From Deltaproteobacteria bacterium (GTDB lineage: Bacteria > Lernaellota > Lernaellaia > JACKCT01), in NCBI GenBank assembly GCA_020633895.1, contig JACKCT010000010.1, positions 1 to 64,000 of the forward strand: a stretch of 64,000 nt of DNA, given 5' to 3'. The notes beneath the pieces were generated by a model. That model searched no databases. It was not told the DNA's origin and worked only from the letters and a program-made list of their open reading frames with translations. Positions 43,026 to 52,268 of this stretch are shown piece by piece. The stretch's first letter is position 1; the number at the start of each line of letters is the position of its first letter. The translations under genes were made by a program, and so were the position numbers.

Positions 43026-43108
43026 TGCGGAAGGGGGGACTCGAACCCCCACGTCCTTGCGGACACCAGCCCCTCAAGCTGGCGCGTCTACCATTCCACC
43101 ACTTCCGC
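43026..43108 (-). tRNA. tRNA-Leu (anticodon GAG)
   Basis: 83 nt on the minus strand. The acceptor stem is GCGGAAG/CTTCCGC, the D arm starts TGGTGGAATGGTAGACGC, the anticodon stem CCAGC/GCTGG encloses loop TTGAGGG with GAG at 34-36, a long class II variable arm (TGTCCGCAAGGACG) follows, and the T arm contains GGTTCGAGTCC. The long variable arm and GAG anticodon fit leucine (CUC/CUU). CCA is not encoded. It lies directly behind secG on the same strand and may be co-transcribed with the gap-pgk-tpiA-secG group. Confidence 0.95.
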
Positions 43109-43130
43109 GAATTGTCTTCTTAAAGCAGAA

Positions 43131-43595
43131 CTATTCGGTCTTGGGCGCCTCGGCTTCGCCGGCGTCGGCGGTCGGAGCCTCTTCGGTCGCCGCCGGGCTG
43201 TCGGACGTCGCACCGTCTTCCGTCGCCGCGGGGGCTGCCGTGTCGTCACCGGCCGTCGGAGCCGTGTCGCTGCCTTCACTCGTGGTGTCCTCGGAAGGCA
43301 TGGGAACGGTGCCCACGGCCTCTTTGCCCAAGTCTTCGAGTTTTTGCAGGGCGCCGGAGCTGGTGTGGCCGCCCATATAGGCGAGGGACAGGCAGGTAAT
43401 CATGAACAGCGCCGCCGCCACGGCCGTCAGCTTGGCCATGAACGTCGCGCCGCCGGACGAACCGAAGACCGTATTCGAACCGCCGCCGCCGAACACCGCG
43501 CCCATATCGGCGCCTTTGCCGGACTGCAGCAGGATCACCAAAATCAGGAACAAGCACAAAACGACGTGCAAGCCGGTCAGGATGTAGTCGACCAT
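43131..43595 (-). CDS. secG: preprotein translocase subunit SecG with long acidic tail
   Basis: 154 residues. The N-terminal ~75 residues are SecG: a first helix (YILTGLHVVLCLFLILVILL), the signature QSGKGADMGAVFGGGGSNTVFG, and a second helix (LTAVAAALFMITCLSLAYMG). SecG is part of the SecYEG channel and eases SecA cycling. The remaining ~75 residues are a Glu/Asp/Ala/Thr-rich disordered tail about as long as the conserved part, longer than in most species. The ATG at 43595 follows GGGAGG at 10 nt. It is last in gap-pgk-tpiA-secG, a common arrangement. Confidence 0.94.
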   Translation of the reverse strand: MVDYILTGLHVVLCLFLILVILLQSGKGADMGAVFGGGGSNTVFGSSGGATFMAKLTAVAAALFMITCLSLAYMGGHTSSGALQKLEDLGKEAVGTVPMPSEDTTSEGSDTAPTAGDDTAAPAATEDGATSDSPAATEEAPTADAGEAEAPKTE

Positions 43596-43681
43596 AAACG
43601 TGCCTCCCAAGGCATACAGGCGCGGTAGACTAGGGAATTTGCCCGCGCTTGACAACCCTTGCGCGCGGTTACCGGATGCGA

Positions 43682-43799
43682 GGGTGCCACATTTTCAACT
43701 CGACGAAGTCGAGGGGAAGGTGTGCTTCGTGAGGGATTCGAAAGCAGGCGAAAATTCACACCTTTTCTCGAACGATGTTCTCGTAAAAGTGTGCCACCC
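43682..43799. repeat. dispersed repeat, family B
   Basis: It begins GGGTGCCACATTTT and ends AAAAGTGTGCCACCC, with GGGGAAGGTGTG and ATTCACACCTTTTC facing each other inside. It fills the gap between tpiA and secG. Confidence 0.7.
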
Positions 43800-43813
43800 G
43801 AGCGTTTGCGCGA

Positions 43814-44590
43814 CTAAACGTCCTCGAACTTGACGATCCGTTCGAAGACGTCGGCTTTCAGGCTGGCTCCGCCGACCAGGGCGCCGTCGATATCCGGGCA
43901 GGCCATGAGGCCGTCGATATTTTCGGCGTTGACCGATCCGCCGTAAAGGATGCGGATGCCCTCCCCGTCTTCCGGGTCGAACAGGTGGCCGATATATCCC
44001 CGAATGTGGCCATGGACCTCCTGGGCCTGTTCGGGCGTGGCGACCTTGCCGGTGCCGATGGCCCAGACGGGCTCGTAGGCAACAACCACGTGCAGTACTT
44101 CCTCGCCGTCGATGTCGCCCAAGCCGACGCGAAGCTGCTCCTCGACGAACTTGAGGGTCTCGCCCGCCTCCCGCGTCGCCAGCTTCTCACCGACGCAGTA
44201 TATCGGCGTGATTCCGGCGTTGAGCAGGGCGCGAATCTTTTCGCAGCAGCTCTTGTTGGTTTCGTCGTGATATTCGCGGCGCTCCGAATGGCCGACCAGA
44301 CAATAGGTCGCGCCGATGGATTTGATCATTTCGATGGATGTGTCGCCGGTGTAGGCCCCGCTCGCCTCCGCCCGAACCTCCTGGGCGCCGACCTTGATGG
44401 TGCTCTCGTCCAGGATTGTCGCCACCGCGTGCACCAGGGGCGTCGGCGGGATCACCACCACATCCCGGCCCGGCAGACCGTCCAGGTTCTGATGCAGCGC
44501 CTTGGCCAGGTCGCCGGCGCTCGTCAGATCCAGATTCATCTTCCAGTTCCCGGCGATCAGGGGGGTGCGTTGCATGTCGTCGATGGCCAT
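43814..44590 (-). CDS. tpiA: triosephosphate isomerase
   Basis: 258 residues, standard length. Catalytic residues are intact: Asn/Lys in GNWKMN, His in VGHSERR, Glu in VVAYEPVWAIGTGK; the phosphate loop is YGGSVN. It interconverts dihydroxyacetone phosphate and glyceraldehyde 3-phosphate. The ATG at 44590 has AGGAGG at 7 nt; an upstream in-frame start at 44623 is less good. It lies 92 bases downstream of pgk on the same strand. Confidence 0.97.
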   Translation of the reverse strand: MAIDDMQRTPLIAGNWKMNLDLTSAGDLAKALHQNLDGLPGRDVVVIPPTPLVHAVATILDESTIKVGAQEVRAEASGAYTGDTSIEMIKSIGATYCLVGHSERREYHDETNKSCCEKIRALLNAGITPIYCVGEKLATREAGETLKFVEEQLRVGLGDIDGEEVLHVVVAYEPVWAIGTGKVATPEQAQEVHGHIRGYIGHLFDPEDGEGIRILYGGSVNAENIDGLMACPDIDGALVGGASLKADVFERIVKFEDV

Positions 44591-44682
44591 TGGACGCCTC
44601 CTGCGATTTTCAGAGTCGCACAATCGAGCGGCTCAAAATGGATGAGAAATCGATGGACAAATCGGTTCGTTCTGTCGGGCGA

Positions 44683-45876
44683 TTATTCGCTGGTTTCCAA
44701 CGCAGCGATGCCGGGTAAAACCTTACCTTCCAGCAATTCCAGCGAAGCACCGCCGCCGGTGGAGATGTGCGAAATCTTGTCGGCCACCCCCGCCTTATGC
44801 ACCGCGGAGACCGAATCGCCGCCGCCGACCACCGAAAGCGCGTCGGCCGCCGCCACCGCCTTGGCCACGGCGAAAGTGCCTTGGGCGAATTCGTCGATCT
44901 CGAACACGCCCATCGGGCCGTTCCAGATGATCGTCTTGGCCTTTCCGATGACCTCGGCGTATTTCTCCCGCGTCTCGGGACCGATGTCCAAGCCCATCTC
45001 GTCGGGTTGGAACGCCCCGGCGCCGACAACCCGATGGGCCGCGCCCTCGGCGATTTCGGTGGCGGCGACGTGATCCACCGGCAGGTGGATGTCCACGCCC
45101 TTCTCCCGCGCCAGCTTCACCACCCGGGCGCACGTGTCCTTCTTCCCGGCCTCGACCAGGCTCTTGCCCACGTTCTCCCCGGCCTGGGCCAGAAAGGTGT
45201 AGGCCATGGCCCCGCCGATGACGATCGCGTTGACCCGATCCAGCAGGTTTTCGATCACCGGAATCTTGTCCGAGACCTTTGCCCCGCCCAGGATCGCCAC
45301 CACCGGCCGAGCCGGGTCGTCCAGAGCCATCTGGAAATACTGCAATTCCTTGCGCATCAAAAAGCCCGCGCACTTGACCGCAACGCGGCGGGGCAAGGCG
45401 TCGATGGACGCGTGGGCCCGGTGGCTGGCGCCGAAGGCGTCGTTGACGTAGACCTCGGTGAGGCTCGCCAGATCGTCGGCGAAATCCGGGTCGTTCTTCG
45501 TTTCCCCGGCGGCGAAACGCAGGTTATCGAGCAGCAGGACTTCCCCGTCCTTGAGCTGGTGGGCGCATTGCTTGACGCCGTCGGACATCACGTCCGGCGC
45601 CATGATGACCTCCCGGTCCAGCAATCCCGCCAGATGATCCCCCACCGGGGCCAGGGAGTATTTCTCCTCCTTGCCGGTGCCCTTGGGGCGTCCCAGATGG
45701 CTGGCGAGAATCACCCGGCCGCCGTTACGCAACGCGTAGCGCACCGTGGGCAGCACCTCGCGGATGCGCGTGTCGTCGGTGATGTTCCGATCGTCGTCCA
45801 AGGGCACGTTCAGATCGGCGCGGATGAACACGCGTTTGCCGGTCAGCTCCACTTCGTCGATATATTTGACCGCCAT
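44683..45876 (-). CDS. pgk: phosphoglycerate kinase
   Basis: 397 residues. RADLNVPLD, LASHLGRPKG, LLDNLRFAAGE, VNDAFGASHRAHAS, ILGGAKVSDKI and NGPMGVFE are all conserved, and the late GGGDSVSAV is the nucleotide loop. It transfers phosphate from 1,3-bisphosphoglycerate to ADP. The ATG at 45876 has GGGAGGTGA at 6 nt; the frame remains open upstream into non-coding sequence. Confidence 0.97.
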   Translation of the reverse strand: MAVKYIDEVELTGKRVFIRADLNVPLDDDRNITDDTRIREVLPTVRYALRNGGRVILASHLGRPKGTGKEEKYSLAPVGDHLAGLLDREVIMAPDVMSDGVKQCAHQLKDGEVLLLDNLRFAAGETKNDPDFADDLASLTEVYVNDAFGASHRAHASIDALPRRVAVKCAGFLMRKELQYFQMALDDPARPVVAILGGAKVSDKIPVIENLLDRVNAIVIGGAMAYTFLAQAGENVGKSLVEAGKKDTCARVVKLAREKGVDIHLPVDHVAATEIAEGAAHRVVGAGAFQPDEMGLDIGPETREKYAEVIGKAKTIIWNGPMGVFEIDEFAQGTFAVAKAVAAADALSVVGGGDSVSAVHKAGVADKISHISTGGGASLELLEGKVLPGIAALETSE

Positions 45877-45900
45877 GAATCTCACCTCCCCCATCGAACA

Positions 45901-45928
45901 AAGGCAGCGACCCGTCGGGCGCTGCCTT
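45901..45928 (-). terminator. intercistronic hairpin between gap and pgk
   Basis: A perfect 9-bp stem AAGGCAGCG / CGCTGCCTT with a 10-base loop. Read on the minus strand it is followed by TGTTCG, not a full T-run, so partial termination or an mRNA processing/stability role is as likely as full termination. Confidence 0.5.
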
Positions 45929-46008
45929 GATTGGCTTCTCGATTCGATTCCGTCCCGCGCCCGCCGCGCACGATGGCCGGCGAACACGCTCGACGCGCGA
46001 CCCGGCCT

Positions 46009-47061
<1,053 letters not shown>

Positions 47062-47178
47062 GAAAGCCCCTCCTGAAAGTTACCCAATAAACGGAAAAGA
47101 TAGTGCGGAAACAGGCGAGAAATCCCGTCGGGAGTCGCGCCACAGCGGCCTGTCGCCGCCGATGATTCGCCGCGTTGT

Positions 47179-47208
47179 CTTATCTCACAGAACCGTCCGT
47201 CCGATCAA
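47179..47208 (-). promoter_or_regulatory. candidate promoter of the gap operon
   Basis: On the minus strand, TTGATC, 18 nt, GATAAG, about 120 bases before the gap start. It lies in the divergent region shared with the lipoprotein gene at 47328. Confidence 0.3.
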
Positions 47209-47252
47209 GTCAACTCCAAACCCGGACACGCACATTGTGGGTCCGGTCTCCT

Positions 47253-47280
47253 TTGCATCGGACGAAGGCGGTGCTAGGAT
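47253..47280 (+). promoter_or_regulatory. candidate promoter of the lipoprotein gene
   Basis: TTGCAT (47253-47258), 16 nt, TAGGAT (47275-47280), 47 bases before the start codon. Same -10 and spacing as at 30244. Confidence 0.4.
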
Positions 47281-47327
47281 GGAGCCTTGACCGAACGTTC
47301 AAATCCGAAACGGGAGTCGGACTGCCC

Positions 47328-47987
47328 ATGTCCTTGAACTTGCCCCGAAATTGGCGCCGCAATTCGCGACGGATGCTCGCGCCCGCGCTGATCGCGCTGC
47401 TGGCGCTTCTATTGGTCTTTGCCGCCGCCTGCGAGCGGGAGGGCGACGAAGAGGACACGCGCAACGACAACGGCGGCTTTACCGAATCGGTCGGCGATCA
47501 GTCCGAGGACGACGAAAGCGCCGACGAGGACGGGGACACCGACGCCGACGACGATACCTACGGCGAGGAAATCTCCGATTCCAACTTGGAAGGCTCGGGG
47601 ATCGAAATCGGCTGCGACGTGGAATCGGCCGACGAATTGGACTCGGCCGCCTCGCGGCTGCTGGATCTGGTGGAAAGCTCCGCGTCCCGCGCCGACGACG
47701 ACGGGTCCGAACCGGCGGTGTTCGAATGCGTCCGGGCGTTTGCGCTGGATGTGCTGGACTGCGTCGCGGCCGAAAGCGCGCGCTCGTGCGTCCAGAAGGA
47801 AGAGTCGGCGATGGTCGCATGCCTGGGCGCCGATCCGGCCAAGGTGGCGATCACCGGCCCCGTGATGAAAGCCCTCCAACGCACCCGCCCCACCGGCAAG
47901 GATCTGACGCGCTTGCGCGACGCGGTCCGGAATTCGACGTCGATGGAAGAACTGCTGGCGGTCTACGAAGCGGTCGCGGGGGAGTAG
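47328..47987 (+). CDS. acidic lipoprotein of unknown function
   Basis: 219 residues. The signal peptide (LAPALIALLALLLVFAAAC) ends in a lipobox, followed by about 70 residues rich in Asp/Glu and then a mostly helical domain with six Cys (GCDV, FECV, LDCV, RSCV, MVACLG), which may form disulfides. No family is recognised. The start at 47328 gives a normal n-region; the open frame reaches further upstream through the promoter. It converges on the next gene. Confidence 0.75.
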   Translation: MSLNLPRNWRRNSRRMLAPALIALLALLLVFAAACEREGDEEDTRNDNGGFTESVGDQSEDDESADEDGDTDADDDTYGEEISDSNLEGSGIEIGCDVESADELDSAASRLLDLVESSASRADDDGSEPAVFECVRAFALDVLDCVAAESARSCVQKEESAMVACLGADPAKVAITGPVMKALQRTRPTGKDLTRLRDAVRNSTSMEELLAVYEAVAGE

Positions 47988-47995
47988 GCGCCGCT

Positions 47996-48961
47996 TCACG
48001 ATCCCGGCGGAAACAAAATCTTCGGCGCCCACGCCGGCTTCGCGGCCAGGGGCGGCGGCTCCAGCTTTAACCGCGCCACCGTCCTGCGCGTTCCCGGCAG
48101 TTTTCCGTCAACGGCGACAACGAAAATCGCCGCGTCCTCGTTCGGCCCGCACGCCACCGCTACCGCCTGACCATCCGGGGAAAACACGATCGAACGCGGC
48201 AGCGGCGCGCCGTACTTCGGAGGCACTTCCGCAAAGTCGGCGAGAACGCGCTGATCGTTCCCGGAAAAATCCATCACCCGCACACTCGTGCCCAACAACA
48301 GAGCGAGTCGATCCACATCCCGGTTCACGGCCACATCCGCCACGGCCCCCTCGTCCAAGCCGTAACGCACCAGCGGCGGCAGCCCGCCCTCCGGTCGCCG
48401 ATCCGGTTCCAGGGGATTGACGACCTGCTGAATCGCCAGGGCCTGCCCGTCGGACAGCAACAGGCGATTGGTCCCCGGCGCGAAGGCCGCGGCGGTCACT
48501 TCCGGCGCCACCACCGGACACGGCCCTCCCCCCACCGCCAGGCGCAATTGCCGCTGCCCCAGGGCATCCACCCCAACAAATGAGACCAGATCGCCGGGAT
48601 GGGAATAGGCGGGGGACTGCATCCTGAAGAGAGGCTCGAAGGTGGTCGCGTCGCAAAGAGTGTCGATGGACCCGGTGGCCAGGGACATGGTCGCGGGAAG
48701 CTGCCCCGCCCCCGCGGACAAAGCGAACGCCATCTGGCGACCCCGCCGATTGACGGCCACGTCCGCCGCGCCGTCCTGGGCCAGGATCGTCGTCGCCCGC
48801 CCGGCGGCCAGGTCATAGGCCACGATGCCGTGCGCGGCGGTGGAATAGACCAGATAACCGGTGAGCTTCGGGGCGCGCTCGCAGGCGGTGAGAGTGGCGA
48901 GAAAAATCATCGCAAAGCCGACGAGGATCGCTCGCCGTTTCAGAGCCGCGCGCGTCAGCAA
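47996..48961 (-). CDS. beta-propeller-like lipoprotein
   Basis: About 321 residues. A signal peptide (AILVGFAMIFLATLTAC) with lipobox precedes WD40/TolB-like repeats, each a short strand followed by a turn: TGYLVYSTAAHGIVAYDLA, DVAVNRRGRQMAFAL, SIVFSPDGQAVAVACG. It is probably a periplasmic or surface propeller; no ligand is known. The only usable start is TTG at 48961, inside the left arm of a family A repeat, so the n-region (LLTRAALKRR) is repeat-encoded. The gene at 61976 has the same arrangement. Confidence 0.7.
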   Translation of the reverse strand: MLTRAALKRRAILVGFAMIFLATLTACERAPKLTGYLVYSTAAHGIVAYDLAAGRATTILAQDGAADVAVNRRGRQMAFALSAGAGQLPATMSLATGSIDTLCDATTFEPLFRMQSPAYSHPGDLVSFVGVDALGQRQLRLAVGGGPCPVVAPEVTAAAFAPGTNRLLLSDGQALAIQQVVNPLEPDRRPEGGLPPLVRYGLDEGAVADVAVNRDVDRLALLLGTSVRVMDFSGNDQRVLADFAEVPPKYGAPLPRSIVFSPDGQAVAVACGPNEDAAIFVVAVDGKLPGTRRTVARLKLEPPPLAAKPAWAPKILFPPGS

Positions 48962-49038
48962 GCGGGTTGGACCGTCCCAACAACCAGCGTTGATCGCCGC
49001 GTGGAGGCAACCCGCTCCCTTACGGTCGCGACTCTGAA
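48939..49038. repeat. dispersed repeat, family A (complete copy)
   Basis: A 100-bp element with ends TTCAGAGCCGCG and CGCGACTCTGAA and inner arms CAAGCGGGTTGG and CAACCCGCTC. It overlaps the 5' end of the propeller gene. Confidence 0.8.
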
Positions 49039-49061
49039 TTGTTCTCGCATATCCCCAACGC

Positions 49062-49090
49062 AAAAACGCCGCCGTTCGATAACGGCGGCG
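49062..49090 (-). terminator. intrinsic terminator behind the dapF-zinc ribbon group
   Basis: A perfect 10-bp stem CGCCGCCGTT / AACGGCGGCG with loop CGAT (ATCG on the transcript), followed on the minus strand by TTTTT. Confidence 0.88.
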
Positions 49091-49131
49091 CGCGGTGTCC
49101 AATGCGGTCAATGTCGGAAGCGGAAAGATCG

Positions 49132-49482
49132 TTAGTTGGCGCTGTGGTCGTGGCCGCAGGCCCCGTCGCCGCATCCGCCGGACGCCTTTTCGGTCGCCTC
49201 GGCCGCTTCGTGATAGGGGCATTTGCCGCCGGGCGGTTCGGGCATCTTCATCATCCACTCGGGGATGAAGTTCACGTTCCCCATCGACTTCAGGTCGTTC
49301 ATCATGTCGTTCTGCGACTGCTTGGCGATGCCGTTGGCGCGGGAGATGATCTTGGTCATCTTGCGCGATCCGCACGCCTTGCATTTGCGGCGTCCGAAAA
49401 ACAACGGCTCGCGCTGGGCGATCTTCTCCATAAAGGTCGAGACCTTCCCGCACTTGCCGCATTTGTATTCGTACATGGGCAT
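49132..49482 (-). CDS. FmdB-like zinc-ribbon protein
   Basis: 116 residues. The N-terminal zinc ribbon MPMYEYKCGKCGKVS...CKACGSRKMTKI has two CxxC pairs in the FmdB pattern. The middle is helical, and a Gly/His/Cys tail (GGCGDGACGHDH) may bind metal. The function of the family is uncertain, proposed as regulatory. It is 9 bases downstream of dapF and ends at the terminator at 49062, so the two are probably one transcript. Confidence 0.88.
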   Translation of the reverse strand: MPMYEYKCGKCGKVSTFMEKIAQREPLFFGRRKCKACGSRKMTKIISRANGIAKQSQNDMMNDLKSMGNVNFIPEWMMKMPEPPGGKCPYHEAAEATEKASGGCGDGACGHDHSAN

Positions 49483-49491
49483 ATTCGCCTC

Positions 49492-50319
49492 CTAGAACAA
49501 CACCTCGGACGTCAATTCGCCATCGTAGACCCAGTGCGTGGGGCCTTCAAGCCAAACTTCGCCGGTGCGTGGGTCTTCTTCCGAAACGGTGACGGTCAGT
49601 TTTTCGCCCGACTGCACGGTCAGCGTCACCGGCCCGGCCACCTGCCCCGCATGCACCATGGTCGCCGCCGCCGCCACGCACCCCGTGCCGCACGCCAGCG
49701 TTTCGTCTTCCACGCCCCGTTCATAGGTGCGGATGCGCAGGTCGTTGGGGCCTGTCACCTGCACGAAGTTGGCGTTGGCCCCCGCCGGAGCGACCACCGG
49801 CGACCGGCGGATCTCCCGGCCCAGGTTCTTCACGTCGAACGACTCCACATCCTCCACCGGCACCACCACGTGCGGCACGCCCGTATTGAGGAAGTGGCCG
49901 GAAAGCTCACCCGACGTGGTCGGAACGGCGACCGAGCGATAGTCGAAAGGCTCGGTCAGACGGACCTTCACCGAACGCGGGCCGGTGATGTGGGCTTCGA
50001 TGACACCGGCGATGGTCTGGAAGCGCATCGACTTGCCGGCGATGCCCCGTTCGTGGGCAAACCGCGCCACGCACCGCGCCCCGTTGCCGCACATCTCCGC
50101 CTCGCCGCCGTCGGCGTTCAGATAATGCCAGGCGAAATCCAGGTCCGGGTGATTTTCGACGAAGATCACGCCGTCCGCGCCGACCGACACCGCCCGACGG
50201 CAAACCGCCCGCGTAAAGTCGGCCATCTGCCGCGCCGGGACGACCATCTCCCGATTGTCCACGATGACAAAATCGTTACCGGTGCCGTTGAGCTTCGAAA
50301 AGGCGATGCCCACCACCAT
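49492..50319 (-). CDS. dapF: diaminopimelate epimerase
   Basis: 275 residues. The two catalytic cysteines lie in AEMCGNGARC and ETLACGTGC; the N-terminal FSKLNGTGNDFVIVD and GADGVIFVE are typical. It interconverts LL- and meso-diaminopimelate for lysine and peptidoglycan. The ATG is only 1 nt from AAGGAGC, and the following two GTG codons would be better spaced, so the start may be at 50316 or 50313. Confidence 0.96.
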   Translation of the reverse strand: MVVGIAFSKLNGTGNDFVIVDNREMVVPARQMADFTRAVCRRAVSVGADGVIFVENHPDLDFAWHYLNADGGEAEMCGNGARCVARFAHERGIAGKSMRFQTIAGVIEAHITGPRSVKVRLTEPFDYRSVAVPTTSGELSGHFLNTGVPHVVVPVEDVESFDVKNLGREIRRSPVVAPAGANANFVQVTGPNDLRIRTYERGVEDETLACGTGCVAAAATMVHAGQVAGPVTLTVQSGEKLTVTVSEEDPRTGEVWLEGPTHWVYDGELTSEVLF

Positions 50320-50366
50320 GCTCCTTAAAGTTTGGGTCTTGAAGTTTAGGGGATTCCAAGCGCAGT

Positions 50367-50387
50367 CGGTTAGCTGCCGTCTAACCG
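50367..50387. terminator. hairpin between the PhaR-like gene and dapF
   Basis: CGGTTAG and CTAACCG form a perfect 7-bp stem with a 7-base loop, 14 bases after the PhaR-like stop. No T-run follows, so termination is uncertain. Confidence 0.35.
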
Positions 50388-50400
50388 CGCCGATGCCGGA

Positions 50401-51111
50401 TCAGTGGTCGACCGGCTCGCCGTTGGGTCGTTCGACCGCAGGCGCCGTTTCGTGCGACACCGACCCGGACGTCGACTCGACCGCCGACTTTTTGGCTCGC
50501 GGTTTGCGCTTGCGCTTGCGTTCGAGGAGTCGTTCCAACTCTTCCACCTCGGCCTCCAATTGCTCGACCCGAGCGGCCAGGTTGGAGGCGGCCTTCATGC
50601 GTTCGAAGAAGGCGGTCAGGTTTTCCTCGATCTTTTTGGTCAATTCCTCGCCGTCGCCGGACTTCCGCGAGGAGTCCACGACCGGCTCGATCACGCCGTC
50701 TTCCGACGCCCGGCGATGCACCAGGCGCTCAACGGTGCGTTCCACTTCCTGACGCGCGGCCTGGATGGACGCGATGCCCGGTCCGACCACCTTCTGCGTC
50801 ACCTCGGAGATGCTCTCCGACCCGGTCTGGATGATGCGCTTGAGGGCCGAGAGCGGCAGGATGGACTGATCCTTCTTCTCTTCCTCGAAGATGATCTGCG
50901 TGAGGGTGACGGCCGTCAGGTCCTTCTTGGACTTGTTGTCCTGGACCTTGACGTCCACCCCGGCCTTGATCATGGCCGCGATGTCATCCAACGTCACGTA
51001 TTTACTGGCTTCCGTGTCGTAGAGCTTCCGGTTTTGATAGCGCCGGATAATGCGCGCCTGTCCGCCGGTCGCCGTGCCCGGACCCTCACCCGAATTCGAA
51101 TCATCCATCAT
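50401..51111 (-). CDS. PhaR-like polyhydroxyalkanoate synthesis regulator
   Basis: 236 residues. The N-terminal PHA-accumulation DNA-binding domain is clear (IIRRYQNRKLYDTEASKYVT, LDDIAAMIKAGVDVKVQDNK, LTQIIFEEEKK). A long coiled-coil (LAARVEQLEAEVEELERLLE) and a basic KRKRKPRAKK tail follow. Homologues bind DNA or PHA granules and repress granule-protein genes. No PHA synthase or phasin gene lies nearby, so the regulon is elsewhere or different. Confidence 0.85.
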   Translation of the reverse strand: MMDDSNSGEGPGTATGGQARIIRRYQNRKLYDTEASKYVTLDDIAAMIKAGVDVKVQDNKSKKDLTAVTLTQIIFEEEKKDQSILPLSALKRIIQTGSESISEVTQKVVGPGIASIQAARQEVERTVERLVHRRASEDGVIEPVVDSSRKSGDGEELTKKIEENLTAFFERMKAASNLAARVEQLEAEVEELERLLERKRKRKPRAKKSAVESTSGSVSHETAPAVERPNGEPVDH

Positions 51112-51228
51112 TCGTCGATCCCGCCTTGCGGCGAGTCTGCCGCATTTTGCCGATACATTCCGCTTGATTTAACACGGTGCATCATAAGCGTCAACGAATT
51201 GTGCCGCCGCGTAGTCGCGGGGACTGGG

Positions 51229-51305
51229 AGATGCTCCGCATCTCGAACGCCGGCGCGCAGGTTGGAACAGCCACGAAGGGTCGTCGCTTCGCTCCAACGT
51301 TTTCC
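51229..51305. repeat. dispersed repeat, family C
   Basis: The hairpin GAGATGCTCCGCATCTC is followed by GCGCGCAGGTTGGAAC and GTCGTCGCTTCGCTCCAACG. It resembles the C elements in the tRNA-Leu tandem repeat and at 52591. Confidence 0.6.
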
Positions 51306-51321
51306 GAGCCGCGACAAATCC

Positions 51322-51363
51322 GGGTGCCACACTTTCGCGACGCTGAAGGCGGAGAGAAGGTGT
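51322..51363. repeat. dispersed repeat, family B (left half)
   Basis: GGGTGCCACACTTTCGCGAC and GGAGAGAAGGTGTGAAT match the left half of the copy at 54121; the right half is missing. It directly follows a C element and precedes the SDR stop. Confidence 0.65.
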
Positions 51364-51392
51364 GAATGTCCTGAAGCACTCTCCGACAGACC

Positions 51393-52082
51393 TCACCAAG
51401 AAATCGCCTTCCCGTCCCGGAAAAAACCGCCGTTGGGCCCGTCCGCCGGAAGGGTCGCCGCCCAGACGATTCCCCTTGCCCCCTCTTCCACACTCCGATC
51501 CGCATTGGATCCGCCCATCTCGGTGCGCACCCATCCCGGACATACGGCGTTGATCTTCACGTCGCCGCGGACCTCGTGGGCGAGGACCATGGTCACGGCG
51601 TTGAGCGCCGCCTTGGTGAACGAATATACCGGCGGGCCCTGAAGACCGCCCTTGAACGACCCCGCCCCCGACGACACATTCACCACGCGCCCATATCCCC
51701 GCTCGATCATCCCCGGTGCGAAGGCCTGCGTCATCCAGAGAGCACCATAGGCGTTGACGCGCATCGTCTCGTCGATCTTCTCTGTCGCCATCGTTATCAG
51801 ATCCCCATGGGGATAGATGCCGGCGTTGTTGACCAGCACGTCGACGGTCACTCCCGCCCCGGCCAATCGGTCCGCCAGCGCCCGGATCGACGCCTCATCG
51901 GCCACGTCCAGCATCTCGGCGCGAACGTCGCCGCCCTCGGCCGATAGCCTCGCGGCCGCCTCCCGTCCCGCGTCCGAATCCCGAGCACATAAAATGACCG
52001 TCATCCCCTCCCGGGCAAGCTGCCGCGCGACCTCCAGTCCGATGCCCCGATTCGCTCCCGTCACCAATGCCGTCCGCGCCAT
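51393..52082 (-). CDS. short-chain dehydrogenase/reductase
   Basis: 229 residues, classical SDR. The nucleotide motif is TGANRGIGLEVA, with NNAGIYPHG, the Ser in NVSSGAG and the YSFTK (YxxxK) active site; PGWVRTEMGG follows. The substrate is unknown; carbonyl reductase-like enzymes are closest. The ATG at 52082 has GGAGG at 7 nt; the open frame upstream is not coding. It stands alone between repeats. Confidence 0.9.
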   Translation of the reverse strand: MARTALVTGANRGIGLEVARQLAREGMTVILCARDSDAGREAAARLSAEGGDVRAEMLDVADEASIRALADRLAGAGVTVDVLVNNAGIYPHGDLITMATEKIDETMRVNAYGALWMTQAFAPGMIERGYGRVVNVSSGAGSFKGGLQGPPVYSFTKAALNAVTMVLAHEVRGDVKINAVCPGWVRTEMGGSNADRSVEEGARGIVWAATLPADGPNGGFFRDGKAISW

Positions 52083-52268
52083 GCCGAACCTCCACACGTC
52101 TCGGAATTTGCTGTGTTTTTTCCATGGCCATTTCATGACGATTCGCCCACGGACCGCCACCGGGAAGGCCCGATTTTGCCGCGAATTTCACAAGGCGGAA
52201 AATGACTTGATCGGCCCGATCCCTTTTGCTAAAGAGAGCGTCACTTTTTTGCGGGAGGATCACTGCCG

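Noticed and set aside
42631-43108. A CRISPR array
   Set aside because: Only three units of about 150 bp exist, with no short direct repeats or unique spacers, and no cas genes are nearby.
42619-43628. Three overlapping long open frames with GGLEPPRP/GGTRTPT-like repeats
   Set aside because: They are antisense translations of the tRNA-Leu 3' end and its tandem copies, a known annotation artefact. A tRNA and secG occupy the region.
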